The notes beneath the pieces were generated by a model that searched no databases, was not told where the DNA came from, and saw only the letters and a list, made by a program, of their open reading frames with translations. The translations under genes were made by a program, and so were the position numbers. A DNA stretch of 64,000 nt. Origin: Cryptomeria japonica (taxonomy: Eukaryota; Streptophyta; Pinopsida; Cupressales; Cupressaceae). Below, in pieces: positions 23,132-34,082 of this stretch (position 1 is the first letter of the stretch; each line of letters begins with the position of its first letter). Location of the stretch: contig NC_081410.1 of the NCBI RefSeq assembly GCF_030272615.1, positions 503,370,942 to 503,434,941 on the forward strand, written 5' to 3'.

Positions 23132-24183
23132 TCATTTTAAACCAGGGATATGCAACACACCATTAATTCTTTTTATTCTACCATAAGAAAACTTGATTCT
23201 AACTTTACCTTGACCAACAATGTCTAAATGTGAATCATCACTGAAGTAGACCTTGCCTCCATTAAATTCTTCATATTTAGAAAACCAAACTCTATTGGCA
23301 ATAATATTAAAAGATGCACCTGAGTCAATTAATCGGGCATCATTACCTGCATGAGTTGCCAAAGCTGAATTAAATGCACCACCATCTTCCTTCTCGGACT
23401 CAGAATTAGAATCAATCTTCTTCTTTTTCTTCTTCTTTTCTTCTTTGGAGACTTTATGGATGTGACCTGGTTTATCACAATTCAAGCAAATGACTTTGGA
23501 ATTTTTAGAAGATTTCAACCTCCCTCTCGATTTGGACTTATCACACTTCTCATTGTTCTTGCCTTTCTCCTTAGGTCTTCCACGAATAGTTAGGACTTCC
23601 TTCGTATTGTGGGATATCTTCTTTCGCATCTCTTCACCAAGTAGGGCACCCACTACATATTCAGACTTCAAAACAATAGAAGGACCACTAATAGCTATAA
23701 CAAGAGAATCCCACGAATTAGGCAAAGAACAAAATAATATCTAGAATTTATCCTCTTTGTTCTTGTTAACACCGATAGATACTAATTGAGCCACCAACAT
23801 ACTAAATGCTTCCATGTGGTCTGCAACTCATCCACCCTCTTCCATCTTCAAGGAATACAATTTCTTCCTCAAGAAAATTTGATTTAATAAAGATTTTTCT
23901 TGATACATTTCACCAAGCTTAGTCCATAACTTTTTTGTAGTGCTTTCTTCATGCACATTGATCATAACAGAGTCTATCAGGCACAATTTGATTAGACCCT
24001 TGGCTTTTTAGTCCATAACAACATACTGAGCTGCCGCAGTAGGATCTGAGGACCTTTGGATATTCGCATCAACAACATCCCATAGATTCAATTTATTAGC
24101 AGATCTTCCATCTTTAGCTTCCACATCTCAAAATGTGTTCCATTTAATTTCTCCACCTCTATTTTCCCTAAAAAACTTTCCAT
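23132..24183 (-). pseudogene. Copia gag and protease of B internal 1, decayed
   Basis: Start at 24183 gives MESFLGKIEVEKLNGTHFEM, matching the starts at 49600 and 61446 in the other two internal domains. Stops interrupt 23730-24100. The open part 23132-23725 holds a basic region (KSKSRGRLKSSKNSK), a knuckle CLNCDKPGHIHKVSKE whose last Cys is replaced, an acidic linker, and the protease motif LIDSGASFNIIANRVWF with DSG kept. Function in life would be particle formation and processing. Confidence 0.87.
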
Positions 24184-24293
24184 CTGAAAATTCTTGTAAC
24201 AAGATCGAAAAGTGTATTCTACAAAAGCTCCCACTCAAATCTAGATTAGTTCAAAAAAACTAACAACCTACAACTGAAACCAAAGGTTATCAA

Positions 24294-24305
24294 GCTCTGA
24301 TACCA
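24294..24305 (-). other. Primer-binding site of B internal 1 (initiator tRNA-Met)
   Basis: Minus strand TGGTATCAGAGC, two bases from LTR-b. Identical sites stand before LTR-c (49711-49722) and LTR-d (61557-61568), which is what shows the LTRs are shared. Confidence 0.92.
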
Positions 24306-24307
24306 CT

Positions 24308-25170
24308 TGTAAGGAAGTTAAGTAGGAAAACAACTTCCTACACTAACCTTGAGAGGAGGGTAATGTAAAAACTTTTATAGATCATCATAATAGTTATAGA
24401 AAACATAAATAGATATAATAACATTCAAACCATAACACGATAATTTATGTGGGGAAAACCCTTTGGGGAGAAAAACCCCACACTCCAAAATCCACCCAAT
24501 ATATTATTCTGCAATCAAAAAAAGATTACAATATACCTACAGAGCAAGCTCTTCATAGGAGTACCACTAATCAGATATTTAAATGTAACTCAATAGCTAT
24601 AAGATTCTTACACACAACCTCTATCTCACACACCTCATATATAGGAGATACATTATAAGAACCACTGAATGGTATTACAAAACCATGGGCTAAAACCACC
24701 CAATAAGGTGTAGCCAACCTTATCTCCCTTCTAGATGCCCTATGATGTGTCCCTCCCTTTTTATAGCTCATTTATGTGTTCGATATATTTTATATTTCCT
24801 ATTTCAGGAGTACAAACTTTCAGAGGCCATAACTTGAGAACCGTGTGCCCTATTGACGAACCATTTGAAGCACTGAAAAGATTGCAAAGTTCTCTATTGC
24901 CTTGTAAATGACAATGCCCACTTTTCAAGGTGTTTCAGAGCCTCTAAATTCCTAAAAAAACAAATTTAAACCTTTCATTAGACCCCTCCAAAATGAAAAA
25001 TTTAATATCTTCAAAACTAGCCGCGATCTTGCGATGTAACTTATCTAGAATGCTTATCTAGCCAACCAAAAGCTTCGAGGAGAATTTTGCACCATTTTGA
25101 CCTTAAATTAAAACTTACTATAAATAGTAATCTCATGTAAATGCAAGGTTGAGACACCATTTTCCCAACA
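24308..25170 (-). repeat. LTR-b of array B (shared between internals 1 and 2)
   Basis: 863 bases, TGTAAGGAAG...TTTTCCCAACA. Primer-binding site on its low side and polypurine-tract complement CTCCCACTTGTC on its high side, so it serves as 5' LTR of one unit and 3' LTR of the next. TATATA box at 24638-24643. It retains the empty target of element A (ACTATAAATAGTAATC near 25118-25135). Confidence 0.95.
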
Positions 25171-27076
25171 AATCTCCCACTTGTCGAATACCTTGCAAGA
25201 GAAAAGGGAGTACCAGCATAATAAATCAATTGCTAGGGGCCATGAGGCCCATAGACTCTGAGCACCATCTGAACTTCTCTATGCTCACAACTTTAGTTAA
25301 AGAATTTGCAACATTTATCAAAGTTTCTACCTTAACCAGTTTCACCCTACCATCTTCAACCCTATTTCTCACAAAATGATACTGATCATCAACGTGCTTG
25401 GTTCGGACATGAAATGTCGGGTTCTTAGCTAAGCAGATTGCACTCTGACTATCACGACTCATTTTTTCTAATGTCTGAACATAGCCTCTCAAGACAAATA
25501 GCCTCTTTACGAGCATGAGTAGCTACCATATACTCTGCTTTAGTAGTGGACAAAGCAACCACAACTTGTCGCTTACTCATCCAAATAATTGCAAAACCAA
25601 ATAAAGTAAACACATAAACACTGGTGGATCTTCTTCTATGAATATCACCTGCCCAATCTAAATCCACATAACCATGAATATCAAGGAAAACCATGTCTCC
25701 AACTAAATTACCATGATAACACAAAGAATACTCTGAGTTACCCTTCAAATATTTTAAGACTCTTTTGACTGCATCCCAATGAACTCCACCAGGATCAGAC
25801 ATATATCTGGATAAAACTCCCAATTCTTGGGCAATGTCTAGTCTAATACAGACCATAACATACATCAAACTTCCAACTGCACTTTTGTAAGGCACTCTGC
25901 TCATGTCTTCCATCTCCGATGGGGATATAGGACAATCTGCAACAGATAATTTTGTTCCAACTCTAAAAGGAACACACAATGGTCTACAATCATGCATGTT
26001 GAGCCTCTGTAACATTGAATTTACATTCTTACTCTAGCCTAGCCATAACTTTCTGTTCACTCTATCTCTTCTAATTTCCATCCCAATAATATGTTTCAAT
26101 GCACCAAGGTCTTTATTTCAAATTTAGCAGCAAGCTAAGACTTTAGTTATGAAATCATATGTTTCCCTTTACCAATGAATGACATATCATCAACATACAA
26201 TGCAATGTACATGAAATGATCACCATCAGTTTTATAATATACACAATGATATGATTTAGAACACTCAAATCACAAACTCAACACATATGTATCAAATTTA
26301 TGGTACCACATCCTAGGACTCTGGTTGAGGCGATACAGGGATTTCTTTAATTTATAGACCAAATTACTTTGACCTTTTGTGACATAGCACTCCGATTGTG
26401 TCATAAAAATATCCTCCTCCAAATCACCATGAAGGAAAGTAGTTTTCACATCCATTTGCTCAACCTCTAAATCATAAGAAGCAGTAATAGAAAGCAAAAA
26501 TCAAATGGATGTCATTTTGGCAACAGGAGAAACTATCTCACCAAAATTAACACCCTCAACCTAAGAGCAGCCTTTTGCAACCAACCTTGCTTTATACTTC
26601 TAAATGCTTCCATCTAAACCAATATTTTTATTGAACATCCATTTGCAACCAACAGGATTTCATCCTTTAGGGAATGAGGCAAGATCCCATGTATCATTCT
26701 TTTTAAAAGCTATCATTTCTTCTTCCATAGAAATCTTCCAAGATTTTGCATCATTCATACCTAATGCCTCTTCTACAGAGTTTGGTTAATCCACATTAGT
26801 ATTCAAAGCAAAAATACATCTCCAATCATCAGGAGAATACCTTCTAGGTGGTTGTCTATGTCTTGTAGAGCTTTGAACAAGATGATTGAAGGTTCTTCCT
26901 CCTCTTTTGAAGATTCAAAGTGAGACGAGCTCTCCTCAACTTCTTACTTATCTAGGGTCTCGATTCAACTCTTTCAGGTGTAGAAGGAAATTGAAACACA
27001 TCTTCCTTTTTAGTCTATTCTAGCTACAATGTAACAAAAGGGGACTTAATTTCTCTAAAAATAACAAATCTACTAT
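25171..27076 (-). pseudogene. B internal 2, first part: reverse transcriptase and RNase H, decayed
   Basis: RNase H at about 25226-26015 (AICLAKNPTFHVRTKHVDDQ, YVDLDWAGDIHRRRSTSVYV, KAEYMVATHARKEAI) and reverse transcriptase at about 26160-26600 (VEQMDVKTTFLHGDLEED, LYRLNQSPRMWYHKFDTY). The YVDD box is kept at 26186-26197, unlike internal 1. The integrase C-terminus begins after 26600 and is cut at 27076 by gypsy element D; the rest resumes at 47453. Polypurine-tract complement at 25171-25185. Frames are broken by stops. Confidence 0.88.
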
Positions 27077-28339
27077 TGAAGACGGGAAAAGCAAGCAAGG
27101 TGGATTTGGATAGTTAGTATGCAAATAAAAAACACTAAAACATAAGAACATGAAGCATAAATCAAATCACATAGAAAATATGAAGACACGTGCTTTTACC
27201 ATGCAAAACCTTTACCTTCTCCCTTAGATGGAGCTTGGATGAAGTTGAAGTGCACCCAAGTGTCTCCAACGTGATGTTGATTTGCTCCTAGATTGCTTGA
27301 TGTGATTGGCTCTCCAACATTGTGCACAAATGGATATGATGGATTTGAGAGATGAGATGGATAATATGGCTAAGTGTGGATGGAGGATAACTTTGACATG
27401 ATGAGGGTGCAAAGATAGTTTTCTAGGCACAAAATAACAACCTGAAGTTTCTAAAATTGGAGATGAAATGTGAGAGGATGGAGTCCTCAATTTATAGAGA
27501 GAGAGGAGGAGAAAAGAAGGGCTAGGATTAACCCAAGATGGAGGGTCAAGATTCCTTGTGAGCCCACACAAGGCCCAAGAGGAGGTGCGGAGACCAAGAG
27601 ATATGCCTTAAAGGCATTTCTTGTCTCCACACTCCTCAAGGTGCATTGCCTTGAGAAGAGAAAGTGATGGGACATTTCTTGAGGAATTAAAAGGAAGAAT
27701 TACAAATTCTTCAAAAAGGATTCTCATGGGAATTGGAGGAATAAGGAGGAATTAAAAATTCCTTGGAAGATGAGATGCCTAGAGGAATGTGAGATTTTGA
27801 AAATCTCACATTCACCTAGGAAAAGGGCATTTAAGGAGAGTGGTTGGATGGAAGGGACAAGGAGTTGACTTTGTGGCTAATCATGATGATTAGCCACTAG
27901 CAACTCATTAGGAGAGGGATTAGAGGAAAGATTAGGTGGGATTAGGGTAGATAAGATTTGTAGCAGGATTTGACTAGGAGAGAGAATGAGTGGAGGCAAT
28001 TAAAAATTAGAAGAATAATGTTAAGTGAGATGAGGGAGTTTCTAGAAGAATTTATTAGGTTAGTGATGGATTAGGAAAAGGTGATTTGTAGGAATCACTT
28101 AGGTTAACTAATTTATTGAAATTAATTAGTTAAGAGGAGGAATTTGAGAAGATTTAATATTGAGGATTTTTAGAAGAATAAAAGGGGGTTGATTTATTAA
28201 ATAAATCAATCATAGACTATAGTGACAATATTAATTATAATTAATTAATACTGAGGAGAATTACAAATTGGCATAATTAATAAATTAATTATGTCAGGAA
28301 TTTAAAAATAATTAAAATAATTATTTTTAGGTGTCTACA
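27077..28339 (-). repeat. 3' LTR of gypsy element D
   Basis: TGAAGACGGG...GTGTCTACA, about 1.26 kb. Lacks a 19-base segment present in the 5' LTR (near 46738-46757). A TATAAA box lies on the minus strand at 27491-27496. Confidence 0.93.
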
Positions 28340-29316
28340 TTTTGCCCCTCTTTTACGCAATGACAAATTTGGTGATGGGTAGAAGATAGAAGAAGAAGAA
28401 ATAGATGTCTTAGCGTAAAGCGTGGGAGGTGTATGCCCCCTCAAGAATTTTGTCGAAAGAAAATTGGCGAAAAAAATTCTCGAAAACAAAGAAGAAAGAA
28501 TTTGAGTGGAGGAGATAAGTGAAAAAAAAATAGGAAGTAGATGTAGAAAATCTAGAATATAGAATAGAAGATGCGAGACTAGGGAGGAAATGGGCCCTCG
28601 CGGGGGCCCTTATAAGCCACAAAGGGCCCAATGAAGAGTCATTGTTACACACAAGCCTTGGAGCCACTTAGAGCCTAGAAGGAGAGAAGGAAAGATGGAT
28701 CGCATTCCTACACATGATCATCACATCGAGAGGATCCAATAGTACGATAGACCCACTAGCTATGGACCACCGGTATGTAGGACCATTCCCCTTTTCGAAA
28801 TTTTAAGGGTAGGGGTAGAATTAGGGATAAATTTAGGGCCAGACTTGGCAAGGTGCACGCATTGATCATAGTTTTAGCACGCATTCCAATGGGTTAGCGC
28901 GAGCGCTAGCGAATAGAATGGTTGCTCGCTGGGAGGAAGTGGGTAGAATAGGTTTTTTGGGGGATGGGGATTGATTAGCATGGGTGTTCGTGCTTTGACG
29001 CGGGCACTCATACATCCATGCGGGTGCTCGCGTTGATGGAGGTTGGAGGGAGGGCTGGGGAGGTAATCTTTATCTATTAGTGCGAGCGCTTGTAGATTGG
29101 CACGAGTGCTAGACAAATCAGCGTGTGTGCTTTGGAGGGGGAGGGTAAGGTTTAGTTTTAGAATTATTGGGATAAGGTGAGGGCATGGCTGGTTTCGGAG
29201 GGTAGAATAGGACTTGTGGACATGGAAATAATGAATTTGTTTGGTGGATGTAGGCGGAGATGGGGTCATTGGCTTTGAGGGATCATTGGCCCACTACCAT
29301 GAGTTTATTTTGAGAA
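28340..29316 (-). other. 3' non-coding part of D with polypurine tract and GC-rich repeats
   Basis: The minus-strand purine tract AAAAGAGGGGCAAAA occupies 28340-28354 against the LTR. Positions 28850-29130 hold several degenerate copies of a short alternating motif (GCGCGAGCGCTAGCG, ATGCGGGTGCTCGCG, GTGCGAGCGCTTG, GCACGAGTGCTAG). No gag or pol coding. The plus-strand frame beginning at 29317 may once have extended into this region: an in-frame TGA stands just upstream. Confidence 0.6.
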
Positions 29317-30177
29317 TTGGAGCATGATGAGTTGGAGGTGTTAACTGCTCTAGGATTGCACTATGTGGGCAGGTGGTCGAGGATACGGGCTCATACTGCA
29401 ATGATGACAACTTTAGTTGAGAGTTGGGATAGTCGGTATAGCACCTTCCATCTTCCTTCTGGCGAGGCGATAGTGACCCTTTTGGATGTATGGAGGATCT
29501 TGAAGATCCCTGTTTGTGGTGTCATCCCAGAGTACCACTTGGATGTAGCAGATTTTTATCTCTGGGAGGTTTGTGAGTGTGAGACCCCATCGATGTTAGA
29601 TAGGAGTAGGATGCACTTGGGTAGGGCGATGGGTATTTGGCAGATTCCTCTCTTGGTACTGGTGATTTGTGGATTCTTGAGTGGGTGGATCATACCTGAT
29701 CTAGGCGAGCATGGATTTCTTGTTGGGTGTAGCAGGTGCCTTTATTTTATGGTTCATGATGGTGTGCAGTATGCGTGGGGAGCTGCGATGTTAGCTCAAT
29801 TATATCATGATATGCACCTGGTGGTGTATAGGGAGTATGCTAGTTTATCGGTAGGAATGACACTTCTCCATATCTAGGCTTGGGAGCACATTGTGGTTAC
29901 TTGGCCACTGGGTGTACAAGACAGGCGTGCTCAACAACCATATGTGGATAGATATAGGGGGTTGCTGTACTATACTCAAATAGGGTCTGTATGGTTTTGG
30001 CGGTGGATTCTAGATGAGCTTATGCAGTTTACATGGCGGTCATTTTTGGGGTGTGAGAGATGGAGGAGTGACTGGCAGCTGCACTGGGCTGGGTTGGAGA
30101 TGTGGATGTTTGGGAGATCAGTGTACATTATGGACCATACAGGGTGGCGAGATAGCTCGGACAAGTTTAGGATATAG
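29317..30177 (+). pseudogene. Antisense plant-mobile-domain (PMD) frame inside D
   Basis: Plus-strand frame opposite to gag-pol, between the integrase end and 3' LTR. It reads ALGLHYVGRWSRIRAH, then STFHLPSGEAIVTLLDVWRI and LKIPVCGVI, which matches the plant mobile domain signature (TFHLP-GE-TVTL-DV--LLGLP-G) known from MAIN/MAIL proteins and from antisense ORFs of Tat-type elements. After 187 codons a TAG follows HI at 29875-29877; the same frame continues AWEHIVVTWPLG to 30177, so one Trp codon has probably become a stop. A TGA just before 29317 breaks the N-terminus. Function is unknown; PMD proteins in plants are linked to silencing. Confidence 0.75.
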
Positions 30178-30180
30178 TTA

Positions 30181-30700
30181 GGGCAAAGGGGGTGGACTTT
30201 TTGGATTGGGCAAGTTATCATATGGCCTTGAAGATTAACTTGTGGACTTAGGATTGTTCTGAAGACTTCATGAAGCTCACACAGAGGCACACAAGCTCCG
30301 TTGATGGGATATTCCTTATTCATAATTTAGGCGAAGACTCATCATCATATGCATGATTTGTTTGGAGGTGGAAGGGAAGGAATGTTAGGATGGGTGGATT
30401 GGATAGGAGGTTGATTTGGAGCACCGATCTGATAGACAATGGATCCGGTTTATTTACCTTGGTGTCTGCATGGAGGTTTTCACCAAGGTACTTGTCTATA
30501 GCACGACAAAGTGGTTTTCCCTAATGGACGAATTGGTTTTTTTTTTTTTTCCAATTTTTTTTTTTTTGTGTGTCACAAGGCACCTGTTTGCCAGGTTTTC
30601 TCTAGAGTGACAATTTTTTCAGGATCTTTTTCTTATTTTTATGTATTTTTCATAATTTTTTGATTTGTTTTTTTTGACAATTTAAGACATTCTGAGGACT
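30181..30700. other. Spacer between the PMD frame and the integrase end in D
   Basis: No supported frame. Contains T-runs at 30537-30568 and 30600-30690. The two convergent coding regions of D (PMD plus, pol minus) end on either side of it, so it may have held 3' processing signals for both transcripts, but I see no definite one. Confidence 0.5.
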
Positions 30701-30701
30701 A

Positions 30702-31721
30702 GGCATAGAATCTTTTGAGGTGCATGATATTTATTGGATCATCCAAAGGATCGCCTTTAGGAGTAGCCAACTAATAAGCTCCTGATCCATATTTTGTTGT
30801 GATTACATATGGTCCAAGCCAATTAGGCTCGAACTTCCCTTTCCTTTCTCTTTCTTGAAGGTTTTTCTGATTCTCCATGAGGATAAGATCACCAATGTGG
30901 AATTCTTAAGTTTTGACTTTCTTGTGATAACTCATGCATAGACAGTTCTGACATACTCGAAGATGGTTCAAGGCCTTGAGGGGCCTTTCATCTAACAATT
31001 CTAGCTCTTGTAGGCAGGCGATTATGTATTCTTCATCTGGTAGGATATTTTGTAGTGATACCCTTAGAGAGGGGATCTCGATCTCAAGGGGGAGTACAAC
31101 TTTGGAGCCAAAGATAAGGGACTAAGGGTTGGCACCTGTGGGTGTGAAGATGGAGGTGTGGTAGGCCCACAAAGCAGGATGGAGTTGGAGGTGTCAATCA
31201 CGGCCAACTTCATTGACTGTCTTTTTGAGGATTTTGATTAGGGTTTTATTAGAAGCCTCATCTTGACCATTGCCTTGAGGATAATATGGGGTGGAGAAGT
31301 GATTTTGGATGTTGAATTTGTGGCAGAGTTCTTTGAAATCCTAGTTTTTAAATTGTCTGCCATTATCTGCAATGATAACTTTTGGAATGTCATATCGACA
31401 GATCAAGTAGTTTAGGATGAATTTGGATATCTGCTTTCCAGTGGTAAAAGTAAGAGGGATAACCTCTACCCACTTGGTGAAGTACTCGATGGAGGTGACA
31501 ATAAATTTATGCCCATTGGAGGATGAGGGGTAGATTTTCCTAATGAGATAGAGCCCCCACTGTGAGAAGGGCCAGGGTGTAATGAACAACTGCAAATCTT
31601 GTGATGGTGCATGAATCTTGTCGCCATGTTGCTGGCAAGGGATGCATTTCTTCACATAGTTATATGCATCTACTTCCATTTTAGGCCAATAATATCCTAT
31701 TCTCAAAAGCTTCTTAGCCAA
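30702..31721 (-). pseudogene. Gypsy integrase (element D), decayed
   Basis: Zinc-binding N-terminus at 31600-31721 (MAKKLLRIGYYWPKMEVDAY, YVKKCIPCQQHGD: the CxxC of the HHCC finger), core with FSQWGLYLIRKI, where the usual WGMDLIG first Asp is lost, and FTKWVEVIPL. The second-Asp region is VIIADNGRQFKN at about 31341-31380. The C-terminus (GKFEPNWLGPYVITTKYGSG near 30800) and the closing MHLKRFYA just before 30702 are typical of plant gypsy integrases. A stop after QFKN and others separate the parts. No chromodomain is seen, as expected for the Tat lineage. Confidence 0.85.
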
Positions 31722-31952
31722 GGTGAGCCTACTTGAGTGTGCCCCATAGATGCCTTCATGTACTTCACATAATGCCCATTCCGCCTCTTGTTTATCAAAA
31801 CACCTTAGGAGGGAACCATCAAAATGCCTTCTGAATAGGGTGTCTCCAAGGATAGTGTACCGAGCACATCGGCGAATGAAGGTTTGTTGTTGGGTTTTGG
31901 TATGGTGTGGGGGAATGGCGTTGTCTTTTATGAAAGCGAAGGTTTCTTCATA

Positions 31953-33210
31953 CTAGGGGGACTCAGGACCAACAAAACACACCATTTTAGACTCCAGTAG
32001 ATCGTATGCCAGTATGAATAGTTTCTCAACCAAGAACTCATACTTTTGACTATGTGCTAGCATCTGAAGGAGGGAGCCAATGGTGACCATTGCATTTGCA
32101 GCCCTATTGTTTGTTCGTGGGACTTGATCAAACTTGATTGTTGTGAAGTGTTGCTTAAGATCTTCAACCATGCTATGATAGGGAAGGATTTTGTCATCTT
32201 TTGTTTGGTATTCATCATTGACTTGTTTTATGACAAGTTGGGAATCACCATAGACTTGTAATTCCCTTATCTTCCATTGGATAGCCAAGCGTAATCCTGT
32301 AATGAGTGCCTCATATTCTGTGATGTTGTTGGTACATGCAAAGGCTATCTTGTATGAATTTGGGATGCCATCTCCTTGAGGTGTGATCAGTAGTATTCCT
32401 GCCCCTGATCCATTTTGGGTGCAAGAGCCATCAAAGTACAATTGCCATGTGGAGGATGTGGTGACAGTCATGATGAATTCATCCAGTAATTTTGCGAGAA
32501 TAGGATGGTCACCTAGAAGTGGAGCGTTAGCCAACTGGTCTACGATGACTTGTCCCTTGATTGCTTTTCTGTCTACATATTCAATGTCAAACTCACTGAA
32601 GAGCATGACCCATTTAGCGGTTCTGCCAGTGAGGGTATCTTTTGACAAGAGATATTTAAGCAGGTCAATGTTAGCAATCAGTTTTGTTTTGTTGTTCAAC
32701 ATATAGTGTCAAAGTTTCTATGTGCTAAACACCAATGCTAGGCATGCTCTTTCAATGGGGGTATAATTGAGTTCATACCCTACTAGTGTCCAACTGATGT
32801 AGTAAATGGCATGTTCCTTCCCTTGATCATCTATTTGTGCCAGCAATGCCCCCAATACCATTGCGGTAGCACATATGTACAAAATAAGAGGTTTTCCATG
32901 ATTAGGAGGCATAAGCACTGGAGGTGATGATAGATATTCTTTTAGTTTTTCAAAGGCCTTTTGACACAAGCAATCCCATTTGAATTTTGTGTCTTTGCGC
33001 AATAGGTGTGCAAATGGATGGCACTTATTTGTCAGTTGTGAAATAAAATGTCTAACAGATTGGAGTTTTCCCTGGAGGCTGCACAACTATCTGAGAGTTT
33101 TCGGTGGAGGCATTTCCATGATGGCTTTTACCTTTGCAAGATCGACCTCGATGCCTCTGCGAGAAACAATGAAACCTAGTAGTTTTCTCGATGTGACCCC
33201 AAAAACACAC
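31953..33210 (-). pseudogene. Gypsy RT C-terminus, RNase H and archaeal-type RNase H (element D)
   Basis: The RT thumb begins at the solo-LTR junction (FGVTSRKLLGFIVSRRGIEV near 33150-33205), followed by LQSVRHFISQLTNKCHPFAH. RNase H reads VLGALLAQIDDQGKEHAIYY (32800-32870) and TAKWVMLFSEFDIEYVDRKA. The extra archaeal-type RNase H has YFDGSCTQNGSGAGILL (32380-32440), TEYEALITGLRLAIQW (32280-32330), VYGDSQLVIKQV and PRTNNRAANAM, where the last catalytic Asp appears as Asn. Stops lie near 32703-32717 and 31950. Double RNase H is a Tat-lineage hallmark. Confidence 0.87.
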
Positions 33211-34082
33211 TGTAGTCACATAAATCTGTCCACTTAATTAAATGAATATTTAGTATTTATTTGATTATTTAACCATCAATCAATAATTAATTCATCTTAA
33301 CCCTCTTCTCCTATTAATTAAATAAATTATTGAATTTATTTGATTTAATTCACTTAACCAAATTCAGACCATTAATTAAATAAATAAATCATATTTGTTT
33401 AATTAAATCTTTTCTCACATTTAAATAAATTAATATTTATTTAAATCCCCCAAAATCCCATCTCTCACATTTAAATAAATTAACATTTATTTAAATTACC
33501 TATATCCTCCACCCACTTGCATTTTCCTACAAATGCAAGTTGCACAACTATTTTAAATAAATAAATAATTTATTTAAAATCCTATTTATCCTCGCCCACT
33601 TAAAACCTTTAATGGTTTCCCTTAAAGTCTTCAAACTTAATGGCTTCTTTCTAGAGTCTTCCCAAGCCTTTAATGGTTTCCCTTAAAGTCTTCAAACTTA
33701 ATGACTTCTTTCTAGAGTCTTCTTAAGCCTTTAATGTTTTCCCTCAAAGTCTTCAAGCATTTAATGTTTTATCTTCCTTTTTCTCATGTAAATAAATTAA
33801 GATTTATTTAAATAAAATCCAAAATTCACATTCACATTTAAATAAATTAATATTTATTTAAATATCTATCCAAATGAAAATTACACCATTTAATTGAAAT
33901 AAATGATTTTATTTTAATTGAAAATCTCAAAAATCCTCCCACTTGCATTCTCCTACCAAATCCACTTGCATGCCTAAATCCCTTCTAGATTCTTCTAACC
34001 TTCTAATTAGCCTAATCCTATCCTAATCATTGTCACATTCCTAAATAAAAGGAAGTAACTTCTAAAAAACCTCCAAAGTCTA
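32759..34082. repeat. 1324-bp tandem duplication, copy 1 (RT fragment plus LTR part)
   Basis: The segment from GGGTATAATTGAG at 32759 through the RT piece and into the solo LTR is repeated at 34083. The junction at 34082/34083 joins LTR sequence (CTCCAAAGTCTA) directly to RT sequence (GGGTATAATTG). Because it contains both the RT and the LTR, the duplication happened after the LTR insertion. Confidence 0.9.
33606..33780. repeat. 61-bp tandem repeat in LTR E, copy 1
   Basis: Units start with CCTTTAATG at 33606, 33667 and 33728 (period 61); the third is partial. The same array appears in the duplicated segment. Confidence 0.85.

Noticed and set aside
27072-27076. Shared target preference: D's duplication ACTAT is the reverse complement of A's ATAGT
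   Set aside because: Only two events and the match is to a 5-base AT-rich word; chance is a sufficient explanation without more insertions.
29317-30177. PMD frame as a host gene captured by chance
   Set aside because: Its place between integrase and 3' LTR and its antisense orientation match a known trait of Tat-lineage elements, so it belongs to the element.
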